Source: Campylobacter showae | GTDB lineage: Bacteria > Campylobacterota > Campylobacteria > Campylobacterales > Campylobacteraceae | Length of the DNA stretch: 64,000 bases | Direction of reading: 5' to 3' | Assembly (NCBI RefSeq): GCF_900573985.1 | Contig: NZ_UWOK01000001.1 | Span: forward strand, 1,984,001-2,048,000 | Part shown: positions 9,093-18,884 of the stretch, piece after piece | Position numbering within the stretch: position 1 is the first letter of the stretch | How the letters are laid out: each line of letters begins with the position of its first letter | Translations under genes and position numbers: made by a program | Notes under the pieces: model-generated | Told to the model about the DNA's origin: nothing | The model's input: only the letters and a program-made list of their open reading frames with translations | Database searches by the model: none

Positions 9093-10148
9093 TTATTTCG
9101 TAGTTTTTTGGATATACGAGAACTCGGAAATCTTTGTCCACTCGCGAGCTTTAGCCAAAAACGCTCTTTGAGAGTCCAAAATCTCCTTAAATAGCGGATC
9201 TTTCGCCGCCTCCTCGTCTAGGATTTCGTCGCTTGCTTTTCTAAGCGCGTCCATAACGTCCTGCGGGAACGAGCGAACCTCGATATCAGGATACTCCGCT
9301 TTCATCTTTGCCCAGTATTCGGCATTATCAAAGAACGAGCGCGTATTTAGCATGCTAGCTACCTCGTTAGCCGCAGCCTCGATCACAGCCTGAAGGTCGG
9401 CAGGTAGTTTCTCGTAGGTCTTTTTATTTACGAAAAACTGAGTCTGACCGCTCGGCTCTTGCCAGCCCGTGTAGTAGTATTTAGCGATCTTGTGAAAGCC
9501 AAGACCCATATCAAACGCAGGGCTAACCCACTCGACCGAGTCTATCGTACCCATCTCTAGCGCCATATATAGCTCGCCGGTCGGGATCGTGTTTATAGTC
9601 GCTCCCACGCGCGCCATAACCTCACCGCCAAAGCCCGGAATCCTAATCTTTAGACCCTTTAAATCCTCTACGTTTTTGATCTCTTTTTTAAACCAACCGC
9701 CCATTTGCGTGCCCGTGTCGCCGGCGTTAAAGACTTTGATGTTGTATTTATCGTAAACTTTTTCCTCTAGCTGCTTGCCACCGCCAAACTCATACCATGC
9801 GCGTAGCTCGCTAGCAGTCATACCGAAAGGTACGGCTGTAAAAAACATAGTGTTTGCATCCTTGCCCTTGTAGTAGTATGACGCAGTGTAGCCGATATCG
9901 TACTGACCGCCCTTAACGAAGTCTAGGATACCAAACGGCGCCTTGTGCTTAGACGGATAGTCTATCCTCACCTCTAGCCTGCCGTCGCTTAGCGTCTCGA
10001 CTACGCGCTTAAATTCTTTTGCTGCGTCGCCCAAAACCGGAGTCGTGCTCTCCCAGGTACTGGCTAGCTTTAGCTTATAGGTTTTGTCCGCGGCGTTCGC
10101 GCCTAATGCCAAGCCAAAAGCAGCCAAAACCGCTAAAAACTTTTTCAT
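9093..10148 (-). CDS. TRAP transporter solute-binding protein (DctP family)
   Basis: The 351-residue product has a signal peptide (first 19-20 residues, ending GANA). It then shows the DctP/family-7 periplasmic binding fold, with LKIRIPGFGG around the conserved arginine that contacts the ligand carboxylate, and GELYMALEMGTIDSVEW. The later GWQEPSGQTQFFVN segment resembles binding proteins for 2-oxo or hydroxy acids (TakP-like). The ligand is therefore probably an organic acid, but the exact substrate cannot be told. No DctQ or DctM membrane subunits lie nearby, so it is an orphan here. It is divergent from pyruvate kinase. Confidence 0.88.
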   Translation of the reverse strand: MKKFLAVLAAFGLALGANAADKTYKLKLASTWESTTPVLGDAAKEFKRVVETLSDGRLEVRIDYPSKHKAPFGILDFVKGGQYDIGYTASYYYKGKDANTMFFTAVPFGMTASELRAWYEFGGGKQLEEKVYDKYNIKVFNAGDTGTQMGGWFKKEIKNVEDLKGLKIRIPGFGGEVMARVGATINTIPTGELYMALEMGTIDSVEWVSPAFDMGLGFHKIAKYYYTGWQEPSGQTQFFVNKKTYEKLPADLQAVIEAAANEVASMLNTRSFFDNAEYWAKMKAEYPDIEVRSFPQDVMDALRKASDEILDEEAAKDPLFKEILDSQRAFLAKAREWTKISEFSYIQKTTK

Positions 10149-10174
10149 TTTTGCTCCTTAAAATAAATTGGCCG

Positions 10175-10180
10175 ATTATA
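10175..10180 (-). promoter_or_regulatory. Promoter -10 of the TRAP binding protein gene
   Basis: A perfect TATAAT on the minus strand lies 26 bases upstream of the start codon. AAGGAG (10155-10160) serves as the ribosome-binding site and T/A-rich DNA lies upstream. Confidence 0.65.
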
Positions 10181-10201
10181 CTTATTTTTTTTAAAAATTT
10201 G

Positions 10202-10207
10202 GTAAAA
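10202..10207 (+). promoter_or_regulatory. Putative pyk -10 box
   Basis: TAAAAT preceded by GG, in T/A-rich DNA shared with the divergent promoter, lies 21 bases before the pyk ATG. This leaves room for only a very short leader containing the AAGGGG ribosome-binding site. Confidence 0.45.
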
Positions 10208-10228
10208 TTGCGCGAAAAAGGGGTATCC

Positions 10229-11683
10229 ATGAATAAAAAAACCAAAATCCTAGCCACGGTCGGACCGGCCAGCGAATCCATAGAAGTTATGGAGCAATTA
10301 GTTTTAGCCGGAGTCAATGCTTTTAGGCTAAATTTCAGCCACGGCACGCACGAATACCACAAATCAAATATCGATAAAATCAGGCAAGTAGAGGCAAAGC
10401 TCGGGCGCAAAATAGGCATATTTCAGGATATCTGCGGCCCTAAAATAAGAGTCGGCAAACTAGACAGAAGCGAATTTAAACTAAAAGTCGGCGATACGCT
10501 AATCTTCGTAAAAGATGAAATAATCGGCGAGCAAATAGACGAAAATCACTATAAGCTTTGCATAAACCAGCCTCAAATTTTAGCCGCGCTAAAAACGGGC
10601 GAGTACATATATCTATGCGACGGACAGATCCGCGCTAAGATCATAAACGCAAGCGCCCAAAAAGTAGAAGCCGTGGTGGAAAACGACGGGATACTCCGAT
10701 CAAACAAGGGCGTAAATTTCCCAAACACCAAGCTAAATATCGAGGTTATAACGCCTAAAGATTTAAAAGATTTGGAATTTGGCGCAAAAAATGGCGTGCA
10801 TTTCGTCGCGATCTCTTTCGTTCAAAACGCAAACGATATAAAAAAAGCCAGAGATATACTAAAGGGCTTTGGCTCCAGAGCTCAAATTTACGCCAAAATA
10901 GAAAAATTTGACGCAGTAGAAAATATCGACGAGATCATTGAGGTTAGCGACGGCGTGATGGTTGCACGCGGCGATCTAGGTATCGAGGTGCCCTACTACA
11001 AGGTGCCGACGATCCAAAAACTCATCATCAAAAAAGCAAACGAAGCGGTTAAGCCAGTCATCACGGCTACACAGATGATGCTAAGCATGGCCGAGCACGA
11101 AACAGCTACTAGAGCCGAGATCAGCGACGTGGCAAACGCCGTACTAGACGGCACCGACGTAGTCATGTTAAGCGAAGAAAGCGCGGTCGGCATAAACCCC
11201 GTAGCCGTCGTAGAAGCGATGAGCAACACCATAATCCAAACGCAGCAAATTTATCCTTTTAACAAATTTGATTTTGACCGCTACGATGATACGGACATGA
11301 TGGCGTCTAGCACCGCCAGGCTCGCCTCCGCGCTAAAAGTTGACGGCATAATCGCGCTAACCTCATCTGGCGGCTCGGCGGCGAAACTAGCCAGATACCG
11401 CACCGATATAGATATCATCGCTATAACGCACAACGAGCAGGCTGCGTATAGGCTGACTCTTTGCTGGGGTATAACGGCAGCGTTCGTGATAGAAAAAGAA
11501 GAAAGGCTGCACACGCTCATGGCCAAATCGATCAAAGCCGCAGTCGAAAAAGGCTACATAAAAGACGACAAAAGCTATATTATGACTGCTGGATATCCGA
11601 CGGGAGTGGCGGGCAGTTCGGACCTGATCAGGATTTTAAGAAAAGCTCAGATAGATTATTATCTAGAAGAAGCCGATAAATAG
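10229..11683 (+). CDS. pyk: Pyruvate kinase
   Basis: This enzyme converts phosphoenolpyruvate and ADP to pyruvate and ATP. The start MNKKTKILATVGPAS is the family opening, giving 484 residues, close to the roughly 480 of other campylobacters. Catalytic-barrel motifs are present: LNFSHG, MVARGDLGIEVP and TATQMMLSM. The frame remains open about 210 bases further upstream, but that part crosses the divergent promoters and is not coding. The gene's 3' end overlaps the convergent aroE by 25 bases. Most campylobacters lack a complete upper glycolysis, so Pyk likely works in the lower branch from gluconeogenic intermediates or amino acids. Confidence 0.96.
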   Translation: MNKKTKILATVGPASESIEVMEQLVLAGVNAFRLNFSHGTHEYHKSNIDKIRQVEAKLGRKIGIFQDICGPKIRVGKLDRSEFKLKVGDTLIFVKDEIIGEQIDENHYKLCINQPQILAALKTGEYIYLCDGQIRAKIINASAQKVEAVVENDGILRSNKGVNFPNTKLNIEVITPKDLKDLEFGAKNGVHFVAISFVQNANDIKKARDILKGFGSRAQIYAKIEKFDAVENIDEIIEVSDGVMVARGDLGIEVPYYKVPTIQKLIIKKANEAVKPVITATQMMLSMAEHETATRAEISDVANAVLDGTDVVMLSEESAVGINPVAVVEAMSNTIIQTQQIYPFNKFDFDRYDDTDMMASSTARLASALKVDGIIALTSSGGSAAKLARYRTDIDIIAITHNEQAAYRLTLCWGITAAFVIEKEERLHTLMAKSIKAAVEKGYIKDDKSYIMTAGYPTGVAGSSDLIRILRKAQIDYYLEEADK

Positions 11684-12474
11684 AGGGCTTTTCGCATCGA
11701 GGCCTCGATTTTAGCCTCGTCAAGCAAGCCCTCGAAAAATAAATTTAACGCCTTTACCGCCTGAAAAAGTAGCATCTCTGAGCCGTCCTTATGCGTGAGC
11801 CCGCTAGCGGCAGCTAAATTTAAAAAAGGCGTTTTTTTGCCATAAATCACGTCAAAGGCAAATTTAGCTTCGTCCAAAATCGGGCGCAAAATCTCGATTG
11901 GTGCGGGCAAATTTTCGTCTTTTAACCCCGCCGAGGTCGTATTTACGACGAGATCAAATTTGCCGTCATTAAATTTGGCAAAATTTGCCCAGCTAAATTT
12001 TTCAAATTCAGTAAAATTTGCCAGCCTCTCCTCGCTTCTATTTAGCACGCAAACTCGCACGCCGCGGCTTTTTAGCGCATATGCGACCGCTCTAGCCGTC
12101 CCGCCGGCACCCAAAATCAGAGTTGAATTTATCTGCCCAAAATATTCTATCGCTCGTAAAAACCCGGGCGCGTCAGTGTTGTAGCCGTAAATTTTATCGC
12201 TGCGAGATACGAGAGTATTTACAGAGCCGATTTTAGCAGCCGTTTCGTCTGGGGCGTCGCACTGCGCGAGCGCGGCTTCTTTGTGAGGTACAGTGACGTT
12301 TGCGCCGCTTAATTTTAGTTCTTTAAATTTGGAGATGAGTTGCGAGCCGTCCGCTAACTCGTAGCGAGTATAGAGGGCTTCGCGAGATAGACCGAGCTCG
12401 CCGAGAGCTAGGTTATGTAGCCTCGGCGAAACGGAGTGAGATATAGGGTTGCCAAAAACGGCAAAAACCATCAT
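11659..12474 (-). CDS. aroE: Shikimate dehydrogenase (NADP+)
   Basis: AroE reduces 3-dehydroshikimate to shikimate in the aromatic amino acid pathway. The 271-residue protein opens with the substrate-binding NPISHSVSPRLHN (about 9-21) and has the catalytic-lysine motif NVTVPHK. The NADP-binding loop is LGAGGTARA and the C-terminal half is a Rossmann fold. The start overlaps the stop of the SPOR-protein gene by four bases (ATGA); a second ATG follows immediately and is equally possible. Its 3' end overlaps that of pyk on the other strand. It closes the long leftward cluster that begins with gatC. Confidence 0.96.
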   Translation of the reverse strand: MMVFAVFGNPISHSVSPRLHNLALGELGLSREALYTRYELADGSQLISKFKELKLSGANVTVPHKEAALAQCDAPDETAAKIGSVNTLVSRSDKIYGYNTDAPGFLRAIEYFGQINSTLILGAGGTARAVAYALKSRGVRVCVLNRSEERLANFTEFEKFSWANFAKFNDGKFDLVVNTTSAGLKDENLPAPIEILRPILDEAKFAFDVIYGKKTPFLNLAAASGLTHKDGSEMLLFQAVKALNLFFEGLLDEAKIEASMRKALYLSASSR

Positions 12475-13397
12475 TTTATATTTACGATAAAGGCGTTTGG
12501 AGCGGCGCTTTGCTTGATTTTAGCAAGCTCGCTTTTTAGCTGCTCGCCGCTATAAGGGCCGACTAGCACTTTGATGATTTCGTTACCGTTTACGTTCGTC
12601 CTATATAGCTTATATGCGTATCCTGCGGCTTTTAACTTGCCAAGCTCCGGCGCTTTTTCATTAAAGTGCTTAACGGCGAAAACTTGCACGTAGCTACCAC
12701 TGTGAGCATCGCCGCCGTTAGCTGCAGGAGCTTGTTTGGCCGGCTTTTGTTTTGCTTGCTTTTCTTTAGCCGCATCGTTTTTAGGCTGTTTTGCAGGTTT
12801 TTCTTGTTTAGGCTCTTTTTGTTTTACTACGTTTACGTGCTGCTTAGGCTCGGCTTTTGGCTCGCTTGATTGAGCATTTGGCGTATCGTTTTGTTTTAAA
12901 GCGCCCTGTATAGTAGAAGGCTCGGTCGGCGCAGAAGCTGCCGCGCCTGCATCTTGCTGTCTTTTATCCTCTTTTTCCTTGAGCGCTTTTACCATATCCT
13001 CAAAGCTATCTTGGCCTTTGTTTTCAGGTACGATAGGCACCTGCTCAAAGGCAGGATTAGGCTGCTGCGCCTGAGGCTCGGACGGAGGAGGCGGAGCGAC
13101 TGGAGGGACGTTAGTTTGCGCTACTTGCGGCGCAGGCTCGTTAGGCGGCGTAGCAGGCACGCTCACTTGCTGAGGGATACTTCGCGTATTGTCTGGCTCA
13201 GGCGGCAAAACCAGCCTAGAGTCCGTTTGCGCAATCTGATCGTTTGTTTCGGAGGAATTTAAAAATTTCATCACGATGAGAACAGCTAAAAAGATAATGA
13301 CAAAAACAGCGACGAGGATGAGGATCCTCTTGACGTTTTTGCTCTTTTTATCTTCGTTGTTATCAAGCATAATGTCTCTTAGCTCGTTATACTCCAT
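12471..13397 (-). CDS. Membrane-anchored SPOR-domain protein
   Basis: The 308-residue protein has a basic cytoplasmic N-terminus and a single membrane segment (about 25-46). A long low-complexity periplasmic linker rich in Pro, Ala, Gln and Lys (about 50-225) follows, then a C-terminal SPOR-type domain (about 228-308, starting SYVQVFAVKHF). SPOR domains bind denuded septal peptidoglycan, so the layout is that of an FtsN/DamX-like cell-division protein. Specific equivalence to FtsN is not shown. It lies between DUF1882 and aroE, as its counterpart does in C. jejuni. Confidence 0.85.
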   Translation of the reverse strand: MEYNELRDIMLDNNEDKKSKNVKRILILVAVFVIIFLAVLIVMKFLNSSETNDQIAQTDSRLVLPPEPDNTRSIPQQVSVPATPPNEPAPQVAQTNVPPVAPPPPSEPQAQQPNPAFEQVPIVPENKGQDSFEDMVKALKEKEDKRQQDAGAAASAPTEPSTIQGALKQNDTPNAQSSEPKAEPKQHVNVVKQKEPKQEKPAKQPKNDAAKEKQAKQKPAKQAPAANGGDAHSGSYVQVFAVKHFNEKAPELGKLKAAGYAYKLYRTNVNGNEIIKVLVGPYSGEQLKSELAKIKQSAAPNAFIVNIK

Positions 13398-13406
13398 TTT
13401 TTCTCC

Positions 13407-13949
13407 TTACATATGTTTTGACCAGCTTGCGCCGCGCTCTTTTTGATAGACCTTATACGGCAACGTCAAGATATTAAATTCTTTCGGTAGCTCCATCGTC
13501 GGAAACACTCTCCACTCTTTAACCAAACGCGAACTAAGCAGCATAGATAGCTTATTTGCGATCTGGTAGCCCTCATTTAGCGTCGTGTGACCTTTGTGTA
13601 TATAAAGGTGCAAGTGCCCCGGCGTCTTGCTCTCGTAGGCGGTAAAATTTATAAACCCCTCCTCGCGGAGCAAAAGTTGAGCTCGGTGCCAAAAGCGCTC
13701 AGGCATCCTACCGTTGTAATCAAAGACGATATTTTCGACCTTGTCGCCAGGCAGTATCAGCGAGTGCGCGACCGTGATCTTGCCCTCGTCGTGATCTTTT
13801 ATTACCTGATAACTTAGAGGCTCGTTTATGAGCTCAAATTTATTAAAAAACGTCCGCCCTTTGTACTCGATCTTGCTTACGATGCTGTCGCGCTTGATCC
13901 AGTAGTGGCTCGTGTTCATTTTTATTAGCGCGGTGTCTATGCTCTGCAT
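13407..13949 (-). CDS. DUF1882 family protein of unknown function
   Basis: The 180-residue soluble protein has no signal peptide or membrane segment and corresponds in position to the conserved epsilonproteobacterial gene between glyA and the SPOR gene. Visible features include a hydrophobic-strand segment with paired histidines ([11 protein letters not shown], about 125-135) and an aromatic, basic C-terminus. The start overlaps the glyA stop by one base (TAATG), so translation is likely coupled. No function can be assigned from sequence; the DUF1882 name is from recollection of the family. Confidence 0.75.
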   Translation of the reverse strand: MQSIDTALIKMNTSHYWIKRDSIVSKIEYKGRTFFNKFELINEPLSYQVIKDHDEGKITVAHSLILPGDKVENIVFDYNGRMPERFWHRAQLLLREEGFINFTAYESKTPGHLHLYIHKGHTTLNEGYQIANKLSMLLSSRLVKEWRVFPTMELPKEFNILTLPYKVYQKERGASWSKHM

Positions 13950-15193
13950 TAATAAGTCGCCCTATCGTAGATGATAAATTTGCTCGCAAGCTCTTTTAGT
14001 TCGGCTTTTACCTTGCTTTGAAGCGCTGCGTTATTGATATCGCTTAGTACGTCGGCGATTTTATTTGCTATGATCTCAAATTCCGCCTCTTTCATACCGC
14101 GAGCCGTAAGGGCCGGACTCCCGATACGGATACCGCTTGTAACGAACGGGCTTCTAGTTTCGCCAGGAACCGTATTTTTATTTACCGTTATGCCCGCATT
14201 GCCAAGAGCTATGTCAGCGTCTTTACCGCTAAATTCGCGGTTTAAAAAGCTCATCAAAACCAGGTGATTATCCGTGCCGCCGCTAACTAGATCAAAGCCG
14301 CGTTTTACTAAAATTTCGGCTAGCTTTTTGATATTTGCTTTGACTTGTTTAGCGTAAATTTTCCACTCAGGACTTAGGTTGTGTTTAAAGCCTACCGCCT
14401 TTGCGGCGATAACGTGAACGAGCGGTCCGCCCTGAATGCCAGGGAAAATAGACGAATTTATCTTTTTAGCGTACTCTTCGTTGTTTGTCATAATGATACC
14501 GCCTCGAGGTCCGCGAAGCGTCTTGTGAGTAGTCGAGCTCACTACGTCGCAGTGCGGAAACGGACTCTGATGTTCGCCAGCTACGACTAGACCGGCGATG
14601 TGCGCTACATCTGCAAAGAGTATAGCGCCTACCGCGTCAGCGATCTCGCGGAATTTCTTAAATTCGATCTCTCGCGTATATGCGCTTGCCCCGCACACGA
14701 TCATCTTTGGCTTTACGATTTGCGCGATTTCCATCACCCTATCGTAGTTTATGCGTCCGTCAAGCTCGACGCCGTAAAAGAAACTCTCATATATCTTGCC
14801 AGAGCTGCTTACTTTTGCGCCGTGAGTTAGGTGTCCGCCGTGGCTTAGATCCATGCCTAAAATTTTATCGCCCGGATTTAAAAGCGCGCCGTAAACGCCC
14901 TGGTTCGCCTGCGAGCCCGAGTTTGGCTGTACGTTTGCAAATTCACAACCAAAAAGCTCTTTGCAGCGATCGATCGCTAGCTGCTCGATCTGATCGACGT
15001 ATTCGCAGCCGCCGTAGTAGCGCTTGCCGGGATAGCCTTCTGCGTATTTGTTGGTTAGAACCGAGCCCATTACCTCCATTACTTCAGGGTAGGTAAAATT
15101 TTCGCTCGCGATCATTTCAAGGTGGTCGCATTGGCGTTTTAGTTCTAAATTTACTAAATCAAAAATTTCTTTATCGTAACTTTGCAAACTCAT
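13949..15193 (-). CDS. glyA: Serine hydroxymethyltransferase
   Basis: GlyA interconverts serine and glycine using PLP and tetrahydrofolate and is the main source of one-carbon units. At 414 residues it is full length. Motifs seen are the N-terminal [33 protein letters not shown] and the PLP-lysine segment [16 protein letters not shown]. It follows lysS with a one-base overlap (TAATG) and belongs to the fur-lysS-glyA cluster known from C. jejuni. Confidence 0.98.
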   Translation of the reverse strand: MSLQSYDKEIFDLVNLELKRQCDHLEMIASENFTYPEVMEVMGSVLTNKYAEGYPGKRYYGGCEYVDQIEQLAIDRCKELFGCEFANVQPNSGSQANQGVYGALLNPGDKILGMDLSHGGHLTHGAKVSSSGKIYESFFYGVELDGRINYDRVMEIAQIVKPKMIVCGASAYTREIEFKKFREIADAVGAILFADVAHIAGLVVAGEHQSPFPHCDVVSSTTHKTLRGPRGGIIMTNNEEYAKKINSSIFPGIQGGPLVHVIAAKAVGFKHNLSPEWKIYAKQVKANIKKLAEILVKRGFDLVSGGTDNHLVLMSFLNREFSGKDADIALGNAGITVNKNTVPGETRSPFVTSGIRIGSPALTARGMKEAEFEIIANKIADVLSDINNAALQSKVKAELKELASKFIIYDRATY

Positions 15194-16698
15194 TAATTCT
15201 CCTTAGTTTCGTTTTTTTGCGGTCTCATCGCAGGGAAAAGCACCACGTCGCGGATGGACTTTTTATTGGTCAGTAGCATCACGAGCCTATCTATACCGAT
15301 ACCCTGTCCGGCAGTCGGAGGCATCGCGTAGCCAAGTGCTCGCACATAGTCTTCATCCATCTCATGAGCTTCGTCGTCGCCGGCGTTTTTGGCTTCGATC
15401 TGCGAAGCGAAGCGGCCATATTGATCAATCGGATCATTTAACTCGTTAAAGCCGTTTGCTAGTTCGCGTCCTGCGATAAACAGCTCAAATCTCTCCGCGA
15501 TATCAGGATTTGCATCGCTTCTGCGTGAAAGCGGACTGATCGAAATCGGATAGTCTATGATAAAAGTCGGATCGGTTAGCTTGCTTTCTACATAGTTATC
15601 GAAAAGCTCGGCTTGTAAATGGCCCAAATCAAGCTTAGCGTTTGCCTCAAAGCCGTCAGCCTTGAGTTTAGCTAAAATTTTATCCTTATCGCCGATGATC
15701 GCCTCATCTAGGCTGCCGATTTCCACGAGCGCTTTTTTGTAGCTTATGCGCTTAAACGGCTTGCTAAAATCAATCTGCATACCGTCAAATTCGATTATTT
15801 TAGGCATATCGAGTTTATCAAGAAGTACATTAAATAGCTCCTCGGTTAGTCCCATCAAATCGTGATAAGTGTGCCACGCCCAGTAAAACTCGATGCTTGT
15901 AAATTCAGGATTATGCGTTAAGTCCATACCCTCGTTGCGGAAATTCCTATTCATCTCATAAACAGCATCAAAACCGCCCACGATGAGACGCTTTAGATAA
16001 AGCTCGGGCGCGATGCGCAAAAATCTCTCGACGCCAAGTGCGTTGTGAAACGTAACGAAAGGCTTAGCGTTAGCTCCGCCAGGTATCGGGTGCATCATAG
16101 GAGTCTCGACTTCCAAAAAGCCCTTGTCCTCGAAAAATCTGCGAATCGTACTAACTATAACAGAGCGGCGCTTAAAATCAGCCCTAACCTCGGGGTTCAT
16201 TATCATATCTAGGTATCTTTGGCGATATCTAGTCTCTATATCCGTTAGTCCGTGGAATTTCTCCGGAAGCGGCGAAATAGCCTTTGATGCCAAAGTTAGC
16301 TCGCTAACGTGCATCGAAAATTCGCCCGTTCGCGTGACGAAGGCATATCCGCGTACATATATGATGTCGCCTACTTCGATATTTTTCTTTACGACCTTAA
16401 ACCAGTCTGGATCAAGAGTTTTATTGCTAAAGTAAATTTGAAGATTGCCATCCTCATCCTCGATGTTGGCAAATATCGCCTTGCCCGCATCCCTGATAAG
16501 CTTAACGCGTCCGGCAAGGCTTACTAGCTGACCTTCAGCGCTCTTTTCTTCGGTGTCTATAATGTGTTTAAATTTAAGTCTAAATTTAGTTATATCCATA
16601 TCGCGGCGTAAAAAATGCGGATAGGGATTTACGCCCGCGCTTCTTAGTTCGTTTGCCGTCTCTAATCTTTGCATTTCTAATTGATTTTCAAATATCAC
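15193..16698 (-). CDS. lysS: Lysyl-tRNA synthetase (class II)
   Basis: This enzyme charges tRNA-Lys. An OB-fold anticodon-binding domain (to about residue 150) precedes the class II catalytic core, with [38 protein letters not shown] and the motif 3 region GIGIDRLVM. The chosen start is GTG at 16698, overlapping the fur stop (GTGA) and giving 501 residues, as in C. jejuni. A longer frame reaching 16737 would lie inside fur and is rejected. Confidence 0.97.
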   Translation of the reverse strand: MIFENQLEMQRLETANELRSAGVNPYPHFLRRDMDITKFRLKFKHIIDTEEKSAEGQLVSLAGRVKLIRDAGKAIFANIEDEDGNLQIYFSNKTLDPDWFKVVKKNIEVGDIIYVRGYAFVTRTGEFSMHVSELTLASKAISPLPEKFHGLTDIETRYRQRYLDMIMNPEVRADFKRRSVIVSTIRRFFEDKGFLEVETPMMHPIPGGANAKPFVTFHNALGVERFLRIAPELYLKRLIVGGFDAVYEMNRNFRNEGMDLTHNPEFTSIEFYWAWHTYHDLMGLTEELFNVLLDKLDMPKIIEFDGMQIDFSKPFKRISYKKALVEIGSLDEAIIGDKDKILAKLKADGFEANAKLDLGHLQAELFDNYVESKLTDPTFIIDYPISISPLSRRSDANPDIAERFELFIAGRELANGFNELNDPIDQYGRFASQIEAKNAGDDEAHEMDEDYVRALGYAMPPTAGQGIGIDRLVMLLTNKKSIRDVVLFPAMRPQKNETKEN

Positions 16699-17165
16699 TT
16701 GCCACCCTTTGCCTCTTTGGCGGCGCACTCTTTGCACACTCCGTAAAGCTGCATCATGTGCCCCGTTAGCTTAAAGCCGTGCTCTTTTGCGATGTTTGCT
16801 TGTCTTTTTTCTATGGTTGCGTCTTCAAATTCTATGATGGTTCCGCATCTGCGGCATATCATGTGATCATGGTGAGGCTTGGTTGCAAGCTCGAATTTTT
16901 TACCTTGTGAGCCAAAGCTGATAGAGGTTACCATCTCGGCCTCTTCGAGCAAATTTAACGTCCTATAAACGGTTGCTATACCGACGTTTAGGTCGGGATA
17001 GGTCTCTTTAATGAAAAAATAAAGTCTCTCCGGAGTGAAGTGCTCGTCGTTGTTGTAGAGCGTTTTTAGTAGAACTTCTCGCTGTTGCGTGTATTTTAGG
17101 CCATTGTCTCTCAAAATTTTTTTAAATTTATCAAGAAGCGCGTCGTATTCTAAATTCTCAATCAT
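16695..17165 (-). CDS. fur: Ferric uptake regulator Fur
   Basis: The 156-residue metalloregulator has an N-terminal winged helix ([30 protein letters not shown]) and the metal-site [16 protein letters not shown], with CxxC pairs at both ends of the dimerisation domain. Fur represses iron uptake genes when iron is replete; in Campylobacter some targets are controlled by the apo form. It is sandwiched between cvpA and lysS with one- and four-base overlaps, so it has no promoter of its own in this window. Expression must come from upstream, which fits the read-through promoters described for C. jejuni fur. Confidence 0.96.
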   Translation of the reverse strand: MIENLEYDALLDKFKKILRDNGLKYTQQREVLLKTLYNNDEHFTPERLYFFIKETYPDLNVGIATVYRTLNLLEEAEMVTSISFGSQGKKFELATKPHHDHMICRRCGTIIEFEDATIEKRQANIAKEHGFKLTGHMMQLYGVCKECAAKEAKGGK

Positions 17166-17758
17166 TATTTGTACTCCTTAATCGTCGAATTTATCTCCAA
17201 ATTTGGTCTTTGCTCCTGCATAGATGCATCAAACGGCGTTTCGATATTTCCCACGCCGCCTGATATGCCTTTTACGTTAACATTCATTATCCATTTGCCG
17301 GTATCCAGCAAAATCGGATACAGTTTACTTCCCCTGAAATACGGCTCTATTTTGTTGTTTAAAACTTGAATATTTGAAATAGTCACTATCAAAACCGCAA
17401 AAACTAGGAAAATTTTAGCGCTTCCGATGACAAATCCGCCCATTTTATCCAAAAATCCAAGTCCGCTTAACCCTACTAATCTCGATAAAAATGCGCCGAT
17501 ACCCAAGCAAAGTATCCAGAATACGATAAGCGTCGTTAAAAATCCAGCAAAAAACAGAATAGAATCGCCCTCTATTTTATAAACATTATCGCTTATTATA
17601 TGACCGACTCTAATACCGAATCTACTAGCCACCACGATACCGCCAATTAGACCGATGAGGCCAAATATTTCCTTTATCAGTCCGCTTATCACGCCTTTTA
17701 TACCCAGTATCAAAACCAATGAAACGACGACTACGTCAAATAGAGTAACAAAATCCAT
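17165..17758 (-). CDS. CvpA-family membrane protein
   Basis: The 197-residue protein has four predicted membrane segments. The opening, [20 protein letters not shown], carries the aspartate and small-residue pattern typical of CvpA, and is followed by [24 protein letters not shown]. coli CvpA is needed for colicin V export, and the family is tied to envelope homeostasis; the biochemical role is unclear. It overlaps pilT upstream and fur downstream by one base each (TAATG), indicating tight co-translation. It occupies the place of the CvpA-like gene before fur in C. jejuni. Confidence 0.85.
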   Translation of the reverse strand: MDFVTLFDVVVVSLVLILGIKGVISGLIKEIFGLIGLIGGIVVASRFGIRVGHIISDNVYKIEGDSILFFAGFLTTLIVFWILCLGIGAFLSRLVGLSGLGFLDKMGGFVIGSAKIFLVFAVLIVTISNIQVLNNKIEPYFRGSKLYPILLDTGKWIMNVNVKGISGGVGNIETPFDASMQEQRPNLEINSTIKEYK

Positions 17759-18873
17759 TACATACCTAACAATGGCGCGAGTTCTTGCTGATTGGTTGAA
17801 TATCTCATCGCCATTTCTTTCGTGATTTGATTTGCTCTAATAGCTTTCATTAAGGACTGCGTTTGCGTCATCATGCCGGTTACTTGTTGGTTTAGCTGCA
17901 TTTGGGAGTAAATTTGATGCACCTTGTTTTCTCGAATAAGGTTTGCGATAGCATTATTGTTAATTAGTATTTCGTGTATAGCAAGTCGTCCGCTGCCTAT
18001 TTTTGGAAGTAAGCTTTGCGATATAACCGCAGTTAACGAAACCGAGAGCATATTTCGCACCTGAAGCTGCTCGCCACCCTCAAAGCTATCTATGATACGG
18101 TTGATAGTCTGAATAGCCGAGTTTGTGTGCAGCGTGCCAAATACCAAGTGGCCAGTCTCTGCTGCCGTAATAGCGGTAGATATCGTTTCTCTGTCTCGAA
18201 GCTCGCCCACCAAAATAATATCAGGGTCTTCACGAAGCGCGCTTTTGAGCGCCTTGGCATAAGACTTGGTATCCACGCCGACGTTTCTATGAGAAAAAAG
18301 ACCTTTTTTATTCGTGTGCACGAACTCGACAGGATCTTCTACAGTAATAATATGCTTTCTTTCGTTTAAATTTATCTCGTTTAGCATCGCGGCAAGCGTC
18401 GTCGATTTACCGCTACCCGTAGGTCCGGTGACCAAAATTAGTCCCTTTTCGCGCTTTACCACTTCTTTAAAAATAGCAGGCGCTCTAAGGTCGTCAAGAG
18501 ACGGAATATCTGTCGGAATAATACGAAATGCGGCAGCCAAATCGCCATTCATAGTATAGTAATAGTTTCCTCTAAAACGTCCAACGCCGGGAAGCTCTAT
18601 TGCGAAGTCAAGCTCCCTATTTTCCTCGAGATCGCTTTTTTGCACGTCGGTTATGAGCGCATAGCAGATATCTTGTATATCGTGCCCTTTTAGCACGCCG
18701 AGCTCAAGCGGCCTCAAGGTTCCGTCTATTCTGATCTGCGGCTCGCTTCTTGCAACAAGGTGCAAGTCACTGGCCTTATTGTGGACGACCGTTTTTAATA
18801 ACGTCTCCAAGCTTACGTCTATCTTCTTGGGCTCTAAACTATCATTTTGAGTTTCTTGCCTTATTTGCTCCAT
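17758..18873 (-). CDS. pilT: PilT-type twitching ATPase
   Basis: This is a hexameric secretion ATPase of the PilT class, which disassembles type IV pilus filaments. Visible motifs are Walker A GPTGSGKST (150-158), the Asp box ITVEDPVEF (177-185), a Walker B region DPDIILVGELRD (216-227) and the His box GHLVFGTLHTN (241-251). The AIRNLIRE-type motif typical of PilT is represented by AIANLIRENK near residue 313. At 371 residues it is full length. It lies 11 bases after gatC and overlaps cvpA by one base. No pilin or other pilus gene is nearby, so partners must be encoded elsewhere. Confidence 0.93.
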   Translation of the reverse strand: MEQIRQETQNDSLEPKKIDVSLETLLKTVVHNKASDLHLVARSEPQIRIDGTLRPLELGVLKGHDIQDICYALITDVQKSDLEENRELDFAIELPGVGRFRGNYYYTMNGDLAAAFRIIPTDIPSLDDLRAPAIFKEVVKREKGLILVTGPTGSGKSTTLAAMLNEINLNERKHIITVEDPVEFVHTNKKGLFSHRNVGVDTKSYAKALKSALREDPDIILVGELRDRETISTAITAAETGHLVFGTLHTNSAIQTINRIIDSFEGGEQLQVRNMLSVSLTAVISQSLLPKIGSGRLAIHEILINNNAIANLIRENKVHQIYSQMQLNQQVTGMMTQTQSLMKAIRANQITKEMAMRYSTNQQELAPLLGM

Positions 18874-18884
18874 ATAAAATTTCC

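Noticed and set aside
10019..10228. N-terminal extension of pyruvate kinase
   Set aside because: The open frame runs through the divergent promoters and the start of the TRAP gene; the family opening begins at the ATG at 10229.
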